The notes under the pieces: model-generated
What the model saw: only the letters and a program-made list of their open reading frames with translations
Told to the model about the DNA's origin: nothing
The model's database searches: none
Program-made: the position numbers and the translations under genes
Shown here: piece after piece, positions 1 through 5,302 of the stretch
How the letters are laid out: each line of letters opens with the position of its first letter
Numbering within the stretch: the first letter of the stretch is position 1
Assembly (NCBI GenBank): GCA_050946255.1
Contig: JBMNUL010000168.1
Coordinates: forward strand, 1 to 5,496
DNA: 5,496 nucleotides
Direction: 5' to 3'
Source: JBMNUL01 sp050946255
Lineage (GTDB): Bacteria > Actinomycetota > Coriobacteriia > Coriobacteriales > CADBOM01

Positions 1-515
1 GGGTCAAACTCCCTTGCAGAACGGTTGTACTCGGGCGGATTGCCCGCGGTCACGATCACCCAACCCTTTGGGAGAACGTGCTGTCCGAATTTCTTGTACT
101 GCAGGAACTGCAACATGGCCGGTGCCAGGGTTTCGGAGACGCAGTTTACCTCGTCGAGGAAGAGGATTCCCTCGGAGACCCCGGTTTCCTCGATGGCCTC
201 GTGCACTGCGCCGATGATCTCGCTCATCGTGTACTCGGAGACGCTGTACCGCTTCCCCCCATATTCCCTCTGCACTATGAACGGGAGGCCGAGGGCGCTC
301 TGCCTGGTGTGGTGGGTAATCGAGTAGGAGACGAAGTTGATGCCCATCTCGTGGGCAATTTGCGAAACGATTGCCGTCTTGCCGATCCCCGGAGGCCCCA
401 TCAGGAGAATTGGCCTCTGCATCTCTACCGGAATCTGGAAGACCCCGTTCTCATCGACCAGAAGGTAGGCCTCGACGGCTCCCTTGATCTGCTCACTGGC
501 GGCTTGAATGTCCAT
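1..515 (-). CDS. MoxR-like AAA+ ATPase, N-terminal part (runs off left edge)
   Basis: The reading frame opens with ATG at 515 and stays open to base 1, giving 171 residues with no stop, so the C-terminal part lies outside the window. Visible motifs are Walker A GPPGIGKT (residues 40-47), Walker B ILFLDE (117-122) with DEVN, and a sensor-1 segment TAGNP (156-160). The order and the wording around 'SETLAPAMLQFLQ' fit the MoxR/AAA_5 family of ATP-driven remodelling proteins. In many genomes such ATPases are paired with a VWA-domain protein encoded next door, here expected further left. Substrate and role cannot be told from this piece. The upstream Shine-Dalgarno is weak (GCAGGT, about 7 bases before ATG). 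It lies on the same strand as copA but beyond a probable terminator, so it is likely a separate unit. Confidence 0.88.
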   Translation of the reverse strand, partial: MDIQAASEQIKGAVEAYLLVDENGVFQIPVEMQRPILLMGPPGIGKTAIVSQIAHEMGINFVSYSITHHTRQSALGLPFIVQREYGGKRYSVSEYTMSEIIGAVHEAIEETGVSEGILFLDEVNCVSETLAPAMLQFLQYKKFGQHVLPKGWVIVTAGNPPEYNRSAREFD

Positions 516-539
516 TAACTGACCTGCCTGGCATATCTA

Positions 540-558
540 GCCCGGGAACTGCCCGGGC
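540..558. repeat. GC-rich perfect inverted repeat (7-bp stem, 5-base loop)
   Basis: GCCCGGG at 540-546 and CCCGGGC at 552-558 are exact complements around a 5-base loop. It ends 24 bases before the ATPase start codon at 515 and follows the probable copA terminator. No T-run follows on either strand, so it is not a classic terminator. It could be a protein-binding palindrome, a 5' leader structure of the ATPase gene, or a backup stop for copA transcription. The structure is clear and its function is unknown. Confidence 0.5.
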
Positions 559-570
559 GAATCGAACATG

Positions 571-607
571 AAAAGGGTGCGCCGCCCCCTCGCGGAGCGA
601 CACACCC
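571..607 (-). terminator. Probable rho-independent terminator after copA
   Basis: Read on the minus strand, GGGTG (607-603) pairs with CACCC (579-575). An inner CCGC (595-592) pairs with GCGG (585-582), with small bulges between, and TTTT follows at 574-571. It starts 38 bases past the copA stop codon. The T-run is short and the stem is interrupted, so termination may be incomplete and some readthrough into the ATPase gene is possible. Confidence 0.6.
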
Positions 608-645
608 AAATCTACCACAACGCCGTATTGGCTACTATGCTTCGC

Positions 646-852
646 TTACGCCACAGTGGCCTTGTATCCGGCGTCTACCACGGCGTTTACCAGAACGTCG
701 TCGGGAACGTCCTTCGTCATGTTCACAACCGCATTGGCATCGTCGAGGCTGACCTTGGCGCTCTCCACGCCGTCAATCTCCTCGAGGGCCTTCGTGACAT
801 GGGCCACGCAATGCTCGCACATCATTCCCTCAACGTTGAGTGTCTTTTCCAT
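646..852 (-). CDS. Possible free CopZ-like copper chaperone from an internal start in copA
   Basis: Inside copA and in the same frame, AAGGAGG at 864-858 stands 5 bases before an ATG at 852. Translation from there would give a 68-residue protein that is exactly one HMA domain (GMMCEHC at its residues 9-15), the size and form of stand-alone CopZ chaperones that deliver Cu+ to CopA or CsoR. The 75-residue linker before it is poorly structured in composition, so the start falls at a domain edge. The Shine-Dalgarno match is as good as or better than those of the other genes here. That the site is used is inference. The alternative is a plain fusion in which Lys-Glu-Asp codons happen to spell the motif. 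Confidence 0.4.
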   Translation of the reverse strand: MEKTLNVEGMMCEHCVAHVTKALEEIDGVESAKVSLDDANAVVNMTKDVPDDVLVNAVVDAGYKATVA

Positions 853-3357
853 CATGTCCTCCTTGTCGATTGCTCCTGTGCCATTATGGGCCACTGGAGA
901 ATTGCCCTGTACTACTACGTTTATGACGTTCTTGGAAGAGTGCGCGACCGGCTCATCTGAACCATTGGAGTTGCCGGCTCGCACGTCTTCGTTGTCAGCC
1001 TCCTCAACTAACGGAACCGTCTCCACGACCACATCACCCATCGAACCTTCAAGCTCTGCCACGTCGTCTGCCGGGGTCGCGAACTTGGGCTTCCAAGCAC
1101 GCAACCTGAGCGCATTGCTCACCACGCAAACGGAGCTGAAGCTCATCGCTGCGGCAGAGATCATCGGGTTGAGGAAAATCCCCGCAAAGGCGAACACTCC
1201 AGCGGCCAGCGGGATGCAGACCGTGTTGTAGATCAATGCCCAGAACAGGTTCTGCTTGACGTTTCGCATCGTCGCCCTGGAGAGCTGGATGGCAGAGGGA
1301 ACGTCCATGAGGTCGCTCCTCATCAGCACCATGTCGGCGCTGTCCATTGCGATGTCGGTGCCGGCTCCGATTGCGATTCCCACGTCCGCGCTCGCGAGAG
1401 CCGGTGCGTCGTTCACGCCGTCGCCAACCATGGCGACTCCTCCCTGCTCTGAGAGCTTCGCGACTTCTGCTGCCTTGTCACCCGGGAGCACCCCGGCGAT
1501 GACCTCGTCGGTTCCGCAAATCCTCTGCACGGCCATGGCGGTGCGCTCGTTGTCGCCTGTGATCATCACGGTGCCGATTCCCATTGCCCTAAGCTCGGAG
1601 ATGGCCCTGCGGCTCGTGGGCTTCACGGTGTCCGCGACGCAGATTATCCCAAGGGCCTTCCCGCCACGGGCGATGACAAGAGGCGTGGCCCCGGAGTCAG
1701 CCGCCTCGTCCATGCGGGAGGAAATCGAGGAGAGCGAAACACCTCGCGATTCCATCATCTTCCGGTTTCCGGCCAGACACTCCACGCCATCAACGGTACC
1801 CAGAATCCCCTGCCCGGGGACCTGCTCGAAACCTTCTACTGGTCCTTCAACAGCTCCCGAAGCGGATGCGTACTCGCAAATGGCCTGGGCAATCGGATGC
1901 TCGGATTTCCCCTCAAGCGAAGCCGCAACGCGGAGCAGGTCCTCCAGATCCGTTCCCTCGATGGCGACAACAGAGGTGACCTTGGGCTTTCCGCTCGTGA
2001 TAGTCCCGGTCTTGTCGAGCATGACGGTCTTGACCTCTTTTGCACGTTGCAGGGCCTCGGCTGATTTCACGAGGATGCCATGGGTAGCTCCCCTGCCGGT
2101 GCCCACCATGATGGCGGTTGGCGTTGCGAGGCCAAGCGCACAGGGGCACGAGATCACCAGGACCGACACCGCCCTGGACAGCGCATCGGAGATTCCAGCT
2201 CCAACCACCATCCAGACCACGAACGTGACGATTGCCACGGCGATGACGGCCGGAACGAATATACCGCTGATCTTGTCAGCAAGGTGCTCGACAGGGGCCT
2301 TTGAGCTGGTGGCATCGTCGACCATCTTCGCGATCCCGGAGATCACCGTGTCCTCGCCAACGTGCTCTGCCCTCATCTGGAACCAACCCGACTTGCTGAC
2401 TGTGGCTCCGATGACCTTGTCTCCGACGTTCTTCTCCACCGGGATGCTCTCGCCGGTTATCGCAGACTCGTCCACAGCCGCAGTCCCATCGACCACGACT
2501 CCATCGACGGGGATTCCCTGCCCGGATTTCACGACCAAGATGTCTCCCACTGCAACCTGCTCAGCGGGAATCTCCACCTCTTCGCCGTCCTCGATCCTGA
2601 TCGCGGTCTTGGGTGCGAGGTCCATTAGGCCCTCTATCGCGCCGGTGGTCTTGCCCTTCGCCCTGGACTCGAAGTACTTCCCGAGGGTTATCAGGGTGAG
2701 TATCATGCCGGCAGACTCGAAGTAGAGGTCCATGGCCGCCTCATGGGCGGTGGCGATGTCTCCGACTCCCATCGCAGACGCCATGATGAACATCGCGCAA
2801 ACGCCGTAGACGATCGAAGCCGTTGCACCGAGGCACACGAGAGAGTTCATGTTGGGAGCTCTCTGGCCTATCGCCTTGAAGCCGTTTGTGAAGTAGTTGA
2901 GGTTGACGCCCACGACAGGAATCAGGAGAAGGAGCTCGGTCAACGCGAGGACCATCACGTTCTGGTCTCCCAGGAAGAACCCCGGCAGAGGCCATCCGAA
3001 CATATGGCCCATGGAAATGTAGAAGAGTGGGACGGTGAACACAGTCGAGATGATCAACCTGTGGAGCATCTTCTTGCGGTTTGCCTCGGCGAGTTGAGCC
3101 GGAGTAGGCCCAGAGGGCTTCGAGGAGCTGGACGAGCTTTGAGATTGAATTCTCGGGACAGCTCCATAACCGGCCTTGTCCACTGCCTTGCTTATATCCT
3201 CCAGCGTTTTGGGGTTGCCATCGTAGTCTACTACCATCGAGTTCTTGAGGAGGTTGACGTTGACATCCTCAACGCCTTCTACCTCGCGTGTGACCTTGTC
3301 GACCCTTGCAGAGCATGACGCGCACGTCATGCCCGTAACATCGAAAATCTGTTTCAC
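646..3357 (-). CDS. copA: Copper-exporting P1B-type ATPase with N- and C-terminal HMA domains
   Basis: This 903-residue inner-membrane pump uses ATP to expel Cu+ from the cytoplasm. An N-terminal HMA domain carries GMTCASC (9-15). A Ser-rich linker (about 72-80) leads to the membrane segments. Core motifs are TGES (301-304), the transmembrane CPC (404-406), the phosphorylated Asp in DKTGT (D448), HP (487-488) and GDGVND (645-650). YN (710-711) and MSFSS (738-742) in the last two helices are the Cu+-specific signature of CopA. After the last helix comes an acidic, Asn/Ser-rich linker (about 760-835), then a second HMA with GMMCEHC (844-850). The start is GTG at 3357, 6 bases after AGGTGA; an overlapping ATG at 3359 runs straight into TGA. 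It lies 10 bases after csoR, so it is probably co-transcribed and translationally coupled. Length exceeds the usual 720-830 residues because of the C-terminal HMA. Confidence 0.97.
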   Translation of the reverse strand: MKQIFDVTGMTCASCSARVDKVTREVEGVEDVNVNLLKNSMVVDYDGNPKTLEDISKAVDKAGYGAVPRIQSQSSSSSSKPSGPTPAQLAEANRKKMLHRLIISTVFTVPLFYISMGHMFGWPLPGFFLGDQNVMVLALTELLLLIPVVGVNLNYFTNGFKAIGQRAPNMNSLVCLGATASIVYGVCAMFIMASAMGVGDIATAHEAAMDLYFESAGMILTLITLGKYFESRAKGKTTGAIEGLMDLAPKTAIRIEDGEEVEIPAEQVAVGDILVVKSGQGIPVDGVVVDGTAAVDESAITGESIPVEKNVGDKVIGATVSKSGWFQMRAEHVGEDTVISGIAKMVDDATSSKAPVEHLADKISGIFVPAVIAVAIVTFVVWMVVGAGISDALSRAVSVLVISCPCALGLATPTAIMVGTGRGATHGILVKSAEALQRAKEVKTVMLDKTGTITSGKPKVTSVVAIEGTDLEDLLRVAASLEGKSEHPIAQAICEYASASGAVEGPVEGFEQVPGQGILGTVDGVECLAGNRKMMESRGVSLSSISSRMDEAADSGATPLVIARGGKALGIICVADTVKPTSRRAISELRAMGIGTVMITGDNERTAMAVQRICGTDEVIAGVLPGDKAAEVAKLSEQGGVAMVGDGVNDAPALASADVGIAIGAGTDIAMDSADMVLMRSDLMDVPSAIQLSRATMRNVKQNLFWALIYNTVCIPLAAGVFAFAGIFLNPMISAAAMSFSSVCVVSNALRLRAWKPKFATPADDVAELEGSMGDVVVETVPLVEEADNEDVRAGNSNGSDEPVAHSSKNVINVVVQGNSPVAHNGTGAIDKEDMMEKTLNVEGMMCEHCVAHVTKALEEIDGVESAKVSLDDANAVVNMTKDVPDDVLVNAVVDAGYKATVA
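850..864 (-). promoter_or_regulatory. Internal ribosome-binding site and Met-Met in copA
   Basis: On the minus strand AAGGAGG (864-858) is followed by AC and ATGATG (855-850). The second ATG has a favourable 5-base spacing; the first, at 2 bases, is too close. This would set the start of the putative CopZ-like product. Confidence 0.45.
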
Positions 3358-3367
3358 ATCAAATCAC

Positions 3368-3742
3368 CTACCGACGGAACTTTCGCAGGAGATCCATCAG
3401 CTCGTCGACGACCTCGTCGTTGCCGTCGCGAACCTGCTCGAGAACGCACGTCTCGAGATGGTCCTGGAGCACAAGATCCGATATACGTCTAACGGCAGAT
3501 TCAACGGCGGCAAGCTGAGTTAGCACGTCACCACAATACCTGCCGTCTTCGATCATCTGCTTGACCCCACCGAGTTGCCCTATGGCCCGGTTGAGCCTCT
3601 TCTGCAGATCCGCTTGAAGCTCATCGGACCTGGCGGTCTTCTTGTATCTGCATTCGCTGCAGCTCGAAACGCCACCGCTGCCATCATGGTTGCATGCTAC
3701 GGCTTTCCCTGCTGTCTCGTCTTTCATGTCGTTTCTAGCCAT
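3368..3742 (-). CDS. csoR: Copper-sensing transcriptional repressor, CsoR family
   Basis: This is a 124-residue DUF156/CsoR-family repressor that releases its operator when it binds Cu+. The core helical domain starts near RLNRAIGQLGGVKQMIEDG (49-67). The three Cu+ ligands of the family are present with the exact CsoR spacing: C70, H95 and C99 (C-x24-H-x3-C), which argues against the Ni/Co (RcnR) or formaldehyde (FrmR) relatives. ATG at 3742 is chosen because GGAGG (3753-3749) stands 6 bases upstream. The frame stays open upstream to a TTG at 3889, but that start has no comparable site. Before the core there is an unusual extension of about 40 residues with C17, H19, C28 and C31. It is the first gene of the csoR-copA operon and lies downstream of two matching palindromes, so it is probably autoregulated. 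Confidence 0.95.
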   Translation of the reverse strand: MARNDMKDETAGKAVACNHDGSGGVSSCSECRYKKTARSDELQADLQKRLNRAIGQLGGVKQMIEDGRYCGDVLTQLAAVESAVRRISDLVLQDHLETCVLEQVRDGNDEVVDELMDLLRKFRR

Positions 3743-3807
3743 TTCCAACCTCCGGCAATAACACGTTTCAGTTCCGAAGCCCACTTCTTTACAAGCAAAG
3801 CCCACAT
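3724..3807 (-). CDS. Possible short upstream ORF overlapping the csoR start
   Basis: ATG at 3807 opens a 27-residue frame with four Trp and several Lys (begins MWALLVKKW), closing with TGA at 3726-3724, so it overlaps the first 19 bases of csoR in another frame. A GGGGA segment lies a few bases before the ATG, within a hairpin. It could couple translation to csoR or be chance. No family is recognised and the support is weak. Confidence 0.15.
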   Translation of the reverse strand: MWALLVKKWASELKRVIAGGWKWLETT

Positions 3808-3835
3808 CTGATTCCCCTGTTCTGGGAAATCGGAT
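3806..3835 (-). other. Hairpin in the csoR mRNA leader
   Basis: GATTCCCC (3810-3817) faces GGGAAATC (3824-3831), eight pairs with one G-T wobble across a 6-base loop. ATC (3806-3808) and GAT (3833-3835) extend it past one mismatch. It lies in the middle of the roughly 180-base leader between the predicted transcript start and csoR. It has no T-run, so it is not a terminator. It could affect mRNA stability or access to the short upstream ORF. Confidence 0.35.
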
Positions 3836-3900
3836 AAGCTTCTTCTGAAGTCTCGCATCGGAACCAACAGCTCCGAAACGAAGCACCAAAGCTTTGAAAT

Positions 3901-3917
3901 ATACCCCTCAGGGGTAT
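3901..3917. promoter_or_regulatory. CsoR-type operator, downstream copy
   Basis: ATACCCC TCA GGGGTAT is a 17-bp palindrome with perfect 7-bp arms, of the form known for CsoR operators (AT-rich ends around a C4/G4 core). It sits just past the predicted transcript start of csoR-copA, where bound repressor would block early elongation or open-complex formation. Its centre is 34 bp from that of the second copy. Confidence 0.85.
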
Positions 3918-3928
3918 CAACAACACGA

Positions 3929-3957
3929 ATAATAATACCCCCGAGGGGTATTTGCAA
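3929..3957 (-). promoter_or_regulatory. csoR-copA promoter (sigma-70 type)
   Basis: On the minus strand, TTGCAA (3957-3952) serves as -35 and TATTAT (3934-3929) as -10 with a 17-bp spacer that is the CsoR palindrome itself. An A-rich tract upstream (about 3976-3958) could act as an UP element. Transcription would begin near 3922, leaving a leader of about 180 bases before csoR. A second, weaker hexamer pair around the other palindrome is possible. Confidence 0.65.
3935..3951. promoter_or_regulatory. CsoR-type operator, copy inside the promoter
   Basis: ATACCCC CGA GGGGTAT is a 17-bp palindrome whose 7-bp arms are identical to those of the copy at 3901-3917. One more A-T pair (3934/3952) extends it. 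It fills exactly the spacer between the predicted -35 and -10 of the csoR-copA promoter, so CsoR binding would exclude RNA polymerase. Confidence 0.87.
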
Positions 3958-3974
3958 TTAAATTTCACCTTTTT

Positions 3975-4004
3975 TTGACAACAATTTTGGTCGACGGGGA
4001 AAAT
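3975..4004 (+). promoter_or_regulatory. Candidate promoter for the aromatic operon and its leader
   Basis: A consensus -35 TTGACA at 3975-3980 is followed at 18 bp by GAAAAT (3999-4004), a modest -10. The -35 is convincing and the -10 is not well fixed. The transcript would start near 4011 and give a short lead of about 36 bases before the leader peptide start at 4047. It is divergent from the copper promoter, with the two -35 hexamers 17 bp apart. Confidence 0.45.
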
Positions 4005-4046
4005 TTCGTGTTAACGTTATGCCTGTCGTAAGGAGAAGATATTCTA

Positions 4047-4126
4047 ATGACTTTTGCGCCGGCATACTATTGCTACTTTACCTATCGATTCTTCGATTGG
4101 CATGCTGCCGGCTGCGCTGAAGTCAT
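4047..4126 (+). promoter_or_regulatory. Attenuator 1:2 pairing (pause or protector structure)
   Basis: Two arms flank the aromatic codons. ATGACTT (4047-4053) pairs with AAGTCAT (4120-4126), and GCCGGCA (4058-4064) pairs with TGCCGGC (4106-4112), both perfect 7-bp helices with an internal loop between. When this forms, segment 2 is unavailable and the terminator can form. A ribosome on the Tyr/Phe codons would melt segment 1. The outer helix also covers the leader start codon. Confidence 0.7.
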
Positions 4127-4130
4127 GTAA
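4047..4130 (+). CDS. Aromatic-rich attenuator leader peptide upstream of DAHP synthase
   Basis: This is a 27-codon ORF, ATG to TAA, with AAGGAG at 4030-4035 (11 bases before ATG, slightly long). Nine of its 27 residues are aromatic: Tyr 7, 8, 10, 13; Phe 3, 11, 15, 16; and Trp 18, with a core reading YYCYFTYRFFDW. It resembles no enzyme and is too short for one. Its job would be to sense charged Tyr- and Phe-tRNA: when these are scarce the ribosome stalls on codons 7-16, and the downstream RNA folds so that the terminator cannot form. The ORF sits between a promoter and a strong terminator, and directly ahead of genes for aromatic amino-acid synthesis, as in the classic pheA and trp leaders. 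I recognise the type, not this specific peptide. Confidence 0.82.
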   Translation: MTFAPAYYCYFTYRFFDWHAAGCAEVM

Positions 4131-4176
4131 CCATCCTCTAATACGACATAATTCTTGGACATGACCTCCACAGCCG
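4109..4176 (+). promoter_or_regulatory. Attenuator 2:3 pairing (antiterminator)
   Basis: GTCATGT (4122-4128) pairs with ACATGAC (4159-4165), and CGGCTG (4109-4114) pairs with CAGCCG (4171-4176). CCA (4131-4133) and TGG (4156-4158) can extend the inner end past a two-base bulge. The 5' side is the same segment used in the 1:2 pairing, and the 3' side contains the 5' arm of the terminator, so the two folds exclude each other. Confidence 0.7.
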
Positions 4177-4199
4177 AACCCGAGCTGTGGAGGTTTTTT
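4165..4199 (+). terminator. Attenuator terminator (3:4) upstream of DAHP synthase
   Basis: CCTCCACAGC (4165-4174) and GCTGTGGAGG (4184-4193) form a perfect 10-bp stem with a 9-base loop, followed directly by six T (4194-4199). It stands 56 bases before the DAHP synthase start and 34 bases after the leader stop. A strong intrinsic terminator between a promoter and its gene is the mark of conditional termination. Confidence 0.93.
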
Positions 4200-4224
4200 C
4201 ATAGCAGCAGCCCGGACAAGCGGC

Positions 4225-4240
4225 TCCGTGAAGGCACGGA
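4225..4240 (+). other. Small hairpin next to the DAHP synthase ribosome-binding site
   Basis: TCCGTG (4225-4230) and CACGGA (4235-4240) form a 6-bp stem with a 4-base loop AAGG, ending 3 bases before AAGGAG. It probably leaves the site open and may only set its context. A role is not shown. Confidence 0.3.
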
Positions 4241-4243
4241 AAG

Positions 4244-4258
4244 AAGGAGACCGAATTG
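4244..4258 (+). promoter_or_regulatory. Ribosome-binding site fixing the TTG start of DAHP synthase
   Basis: AAGGAG at 4244-4249 is 6 bases before TTG at 4256. No ATG or GTG in frame is near, and the protein begins MIVILK as in homologues, so TTG is taken as the start. Confidence 0.85.
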
Positions 4259-5287
4259 ATTGTCATACTCAAGCAGGACCCAGACAAAAAGCAGCTGGAC
4301 AATCTCATTTCCTGGCTCAAGGGGCAGGGGATGCAGATCAACGTCAGCCGAGGCGAGACGCAAACTGTGCTCGGCCTCATCGGTGACACCACAAGAATCG
4401 ACATGGACCTGATCTCCGCGCTGGACATCGTCGAGGATGTAAAGAGAGTGCAGGAGCCCTACAAGAAGGCGAACCGAAAGTTCCACCCGGCTGACACCGT
4501 CATCAAAGTAGGCGACACGCAAGTCGGCGGAGGGACCCTCACGATAATTGCCGGGCCCTGTTCAGTGGAGACACGGCAGCAGACCCTCGAGATTGCCAAG
4601 CTTGTCAAAGAGGCCGGCGCAACGATGCTGAGAGGCGGCGCCTTCAAGCCCAGAACCTCCCCCTACTCCTTCCAGGGACTCGGCAAAGAGGGGCTTGACA
4701 TCCTCAGGGAAGCGCGCGAGCAGACCGGGCTCCCTATCGTCACCGAGATCATGAACGCCGACGACATCGACCTCTTCGCCGACATCGACGTGCTCCAGGT
4801 CGGTGCAAGGAACATGCAGAATTTCGATTTGCTCAAGGTCATCGGCTCCACAGACAAGCCGGTGCTCCTCAAGCGCGGAATGATGGCTACCTACCAGGAG
4901 CTGCTCATGAGCGCCGAGTACATCATGTCGGAGGGAAATCCAAACGTCATCCTCTGCGAGCGGGGAATCCGCACTTTCGAGACCCAGACGAGAAACACGC
5001 TGGACGTCTCTGCTGTCCCGGTTCTGAGAAAGCTCTCCCATCTCCCAATCATCATCGACCCGAGCCATGCCGGTGGAAAGCGCGAGCTTGTTGCCCCGCT
5101 GTCGCTTTCTGCTGTAGCCGCTGGAGCCGACGGACTGGAAATCGAAGTTCACAACCACCCCGAAAAGGCGCTCTCGGACGGACCGCAGGCACTTCTCCCC
5201 GACGCCTTCGCGAAGCTGGTCACACAGCTCAACACGCTGCACGACACGATTTCACAAATGGGTGTTTACGACAGGGAGCAGGACTAG
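4256..5287 (+). CDS. aroF: 3-deoxy-7-phosphoheptulonate (DAHP) synthase with N-terminal regulatory domain
   Basis: This cytoplasmic enzyme condenses phosphoenolpyruvate with erythrose 4-phosphate, the first step of the shikimate pathway. At 343 residues it matches the type I-beta form with an N-terminal ferredoxin-like domain (about 1-70, MIVILK...), which in Thermotoga maritima mediates feedback inhibition by Tyr and Phe. The barrel begins near IIAGPCS. Metal ligands expected from the Thermotoga enzyme are all present: C102, H271 (in DPSH), E297 (in EIEVH) and D308 (in ALSDG). Substrate-binding motifs KPRTSPYSFQG (131-141), GARN (183-186) and LLKRG (204-208) are intact. The start is TTG with a good ribosome-binding site. 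Transcription is probably gated by the leader attenuator, so the gene would be controlled both in RNA and by enzyme inhibition. It is followed 15 bases later by chorismate mutase in one operon. The symbol aroF is used in the general sense; aroG or aroA(f) are alternatives. Confidence 0.96.
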   Translation: MIVILKQDPDKKQLDNLISWLKGQGMQINVSRGETQTVLGLIGDTTRIDMDLISALDIVEDVKRVQEPYKKANRKFHPADTVIKVGDTQVGGGTLTIIAGPCSVETRQQTLEIAKLVKEAGATMLRGGAFKPRTSPYSFQGLGKEGLDILREAREQTGLPIVTEIMNADDIDLFADIDVLQVGARNMQNFDLLKVIGSTDKPVLLKRGMMATYQELLMSAEYIMSEGNPNVILCERGIRTFETQTRNTLDVSAVPVLRKLSHLPIIIDPSHAGGKRELVAPLSLSAVAAGADGLEIEVHNHPEKALSDGPQALLPDAFAKLVTQLNTLHDTISQMGVYDREQD

Positions 5288-5302
5288 GACAGGAGAACCC
5301 AG

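Noticed and set aside
78..518. Plus-strand open frame of 146 residues at the left edge
   Set aside because: It is antisense to the AAA+ ATPase, whose Walker A, Walker B and sensor motifs are intact on the other strand.
1256..2725. Plus-strand open frame of 489 residues opposite copA
   Set aside because: It mirrors the codon structure of the very well supported copA. Its Ser/Thr/Pro-rich translation shows no recognisable domain, so it is a shadow of a high-G+C gene.
3357..3359. ATG at 3359 as the copA start
   Set aside because: It is followed at once by TGA in that frame. The overlapping GTG at 3357 is in the copA frame.
3743..3889. Longer csoR starting at TTG 3889 (173 residues, with a further Cys-rich stretch)
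   Set aside because: The ATG at 3742 has GGAGG at ideal distance and gives a family-like length. TTG 3889 has no good ribosome-binding site and lies in the expected untranslated leader.
4131..4255. T-box or tRNA-sensing riboswitch upstream of DAHP synthase
   Set aside because: The conserved T-box sequence and specifier stem are not seen, and the aromatic-rich leader ORF with exclusive stems explains the terminator better.
4199..4522. Minus-strand open frames overlapping the start of DAHP synthase
   Set aside because: They have no family resemblance and no ribosome-binding site, and they lie opposite a clear gene.
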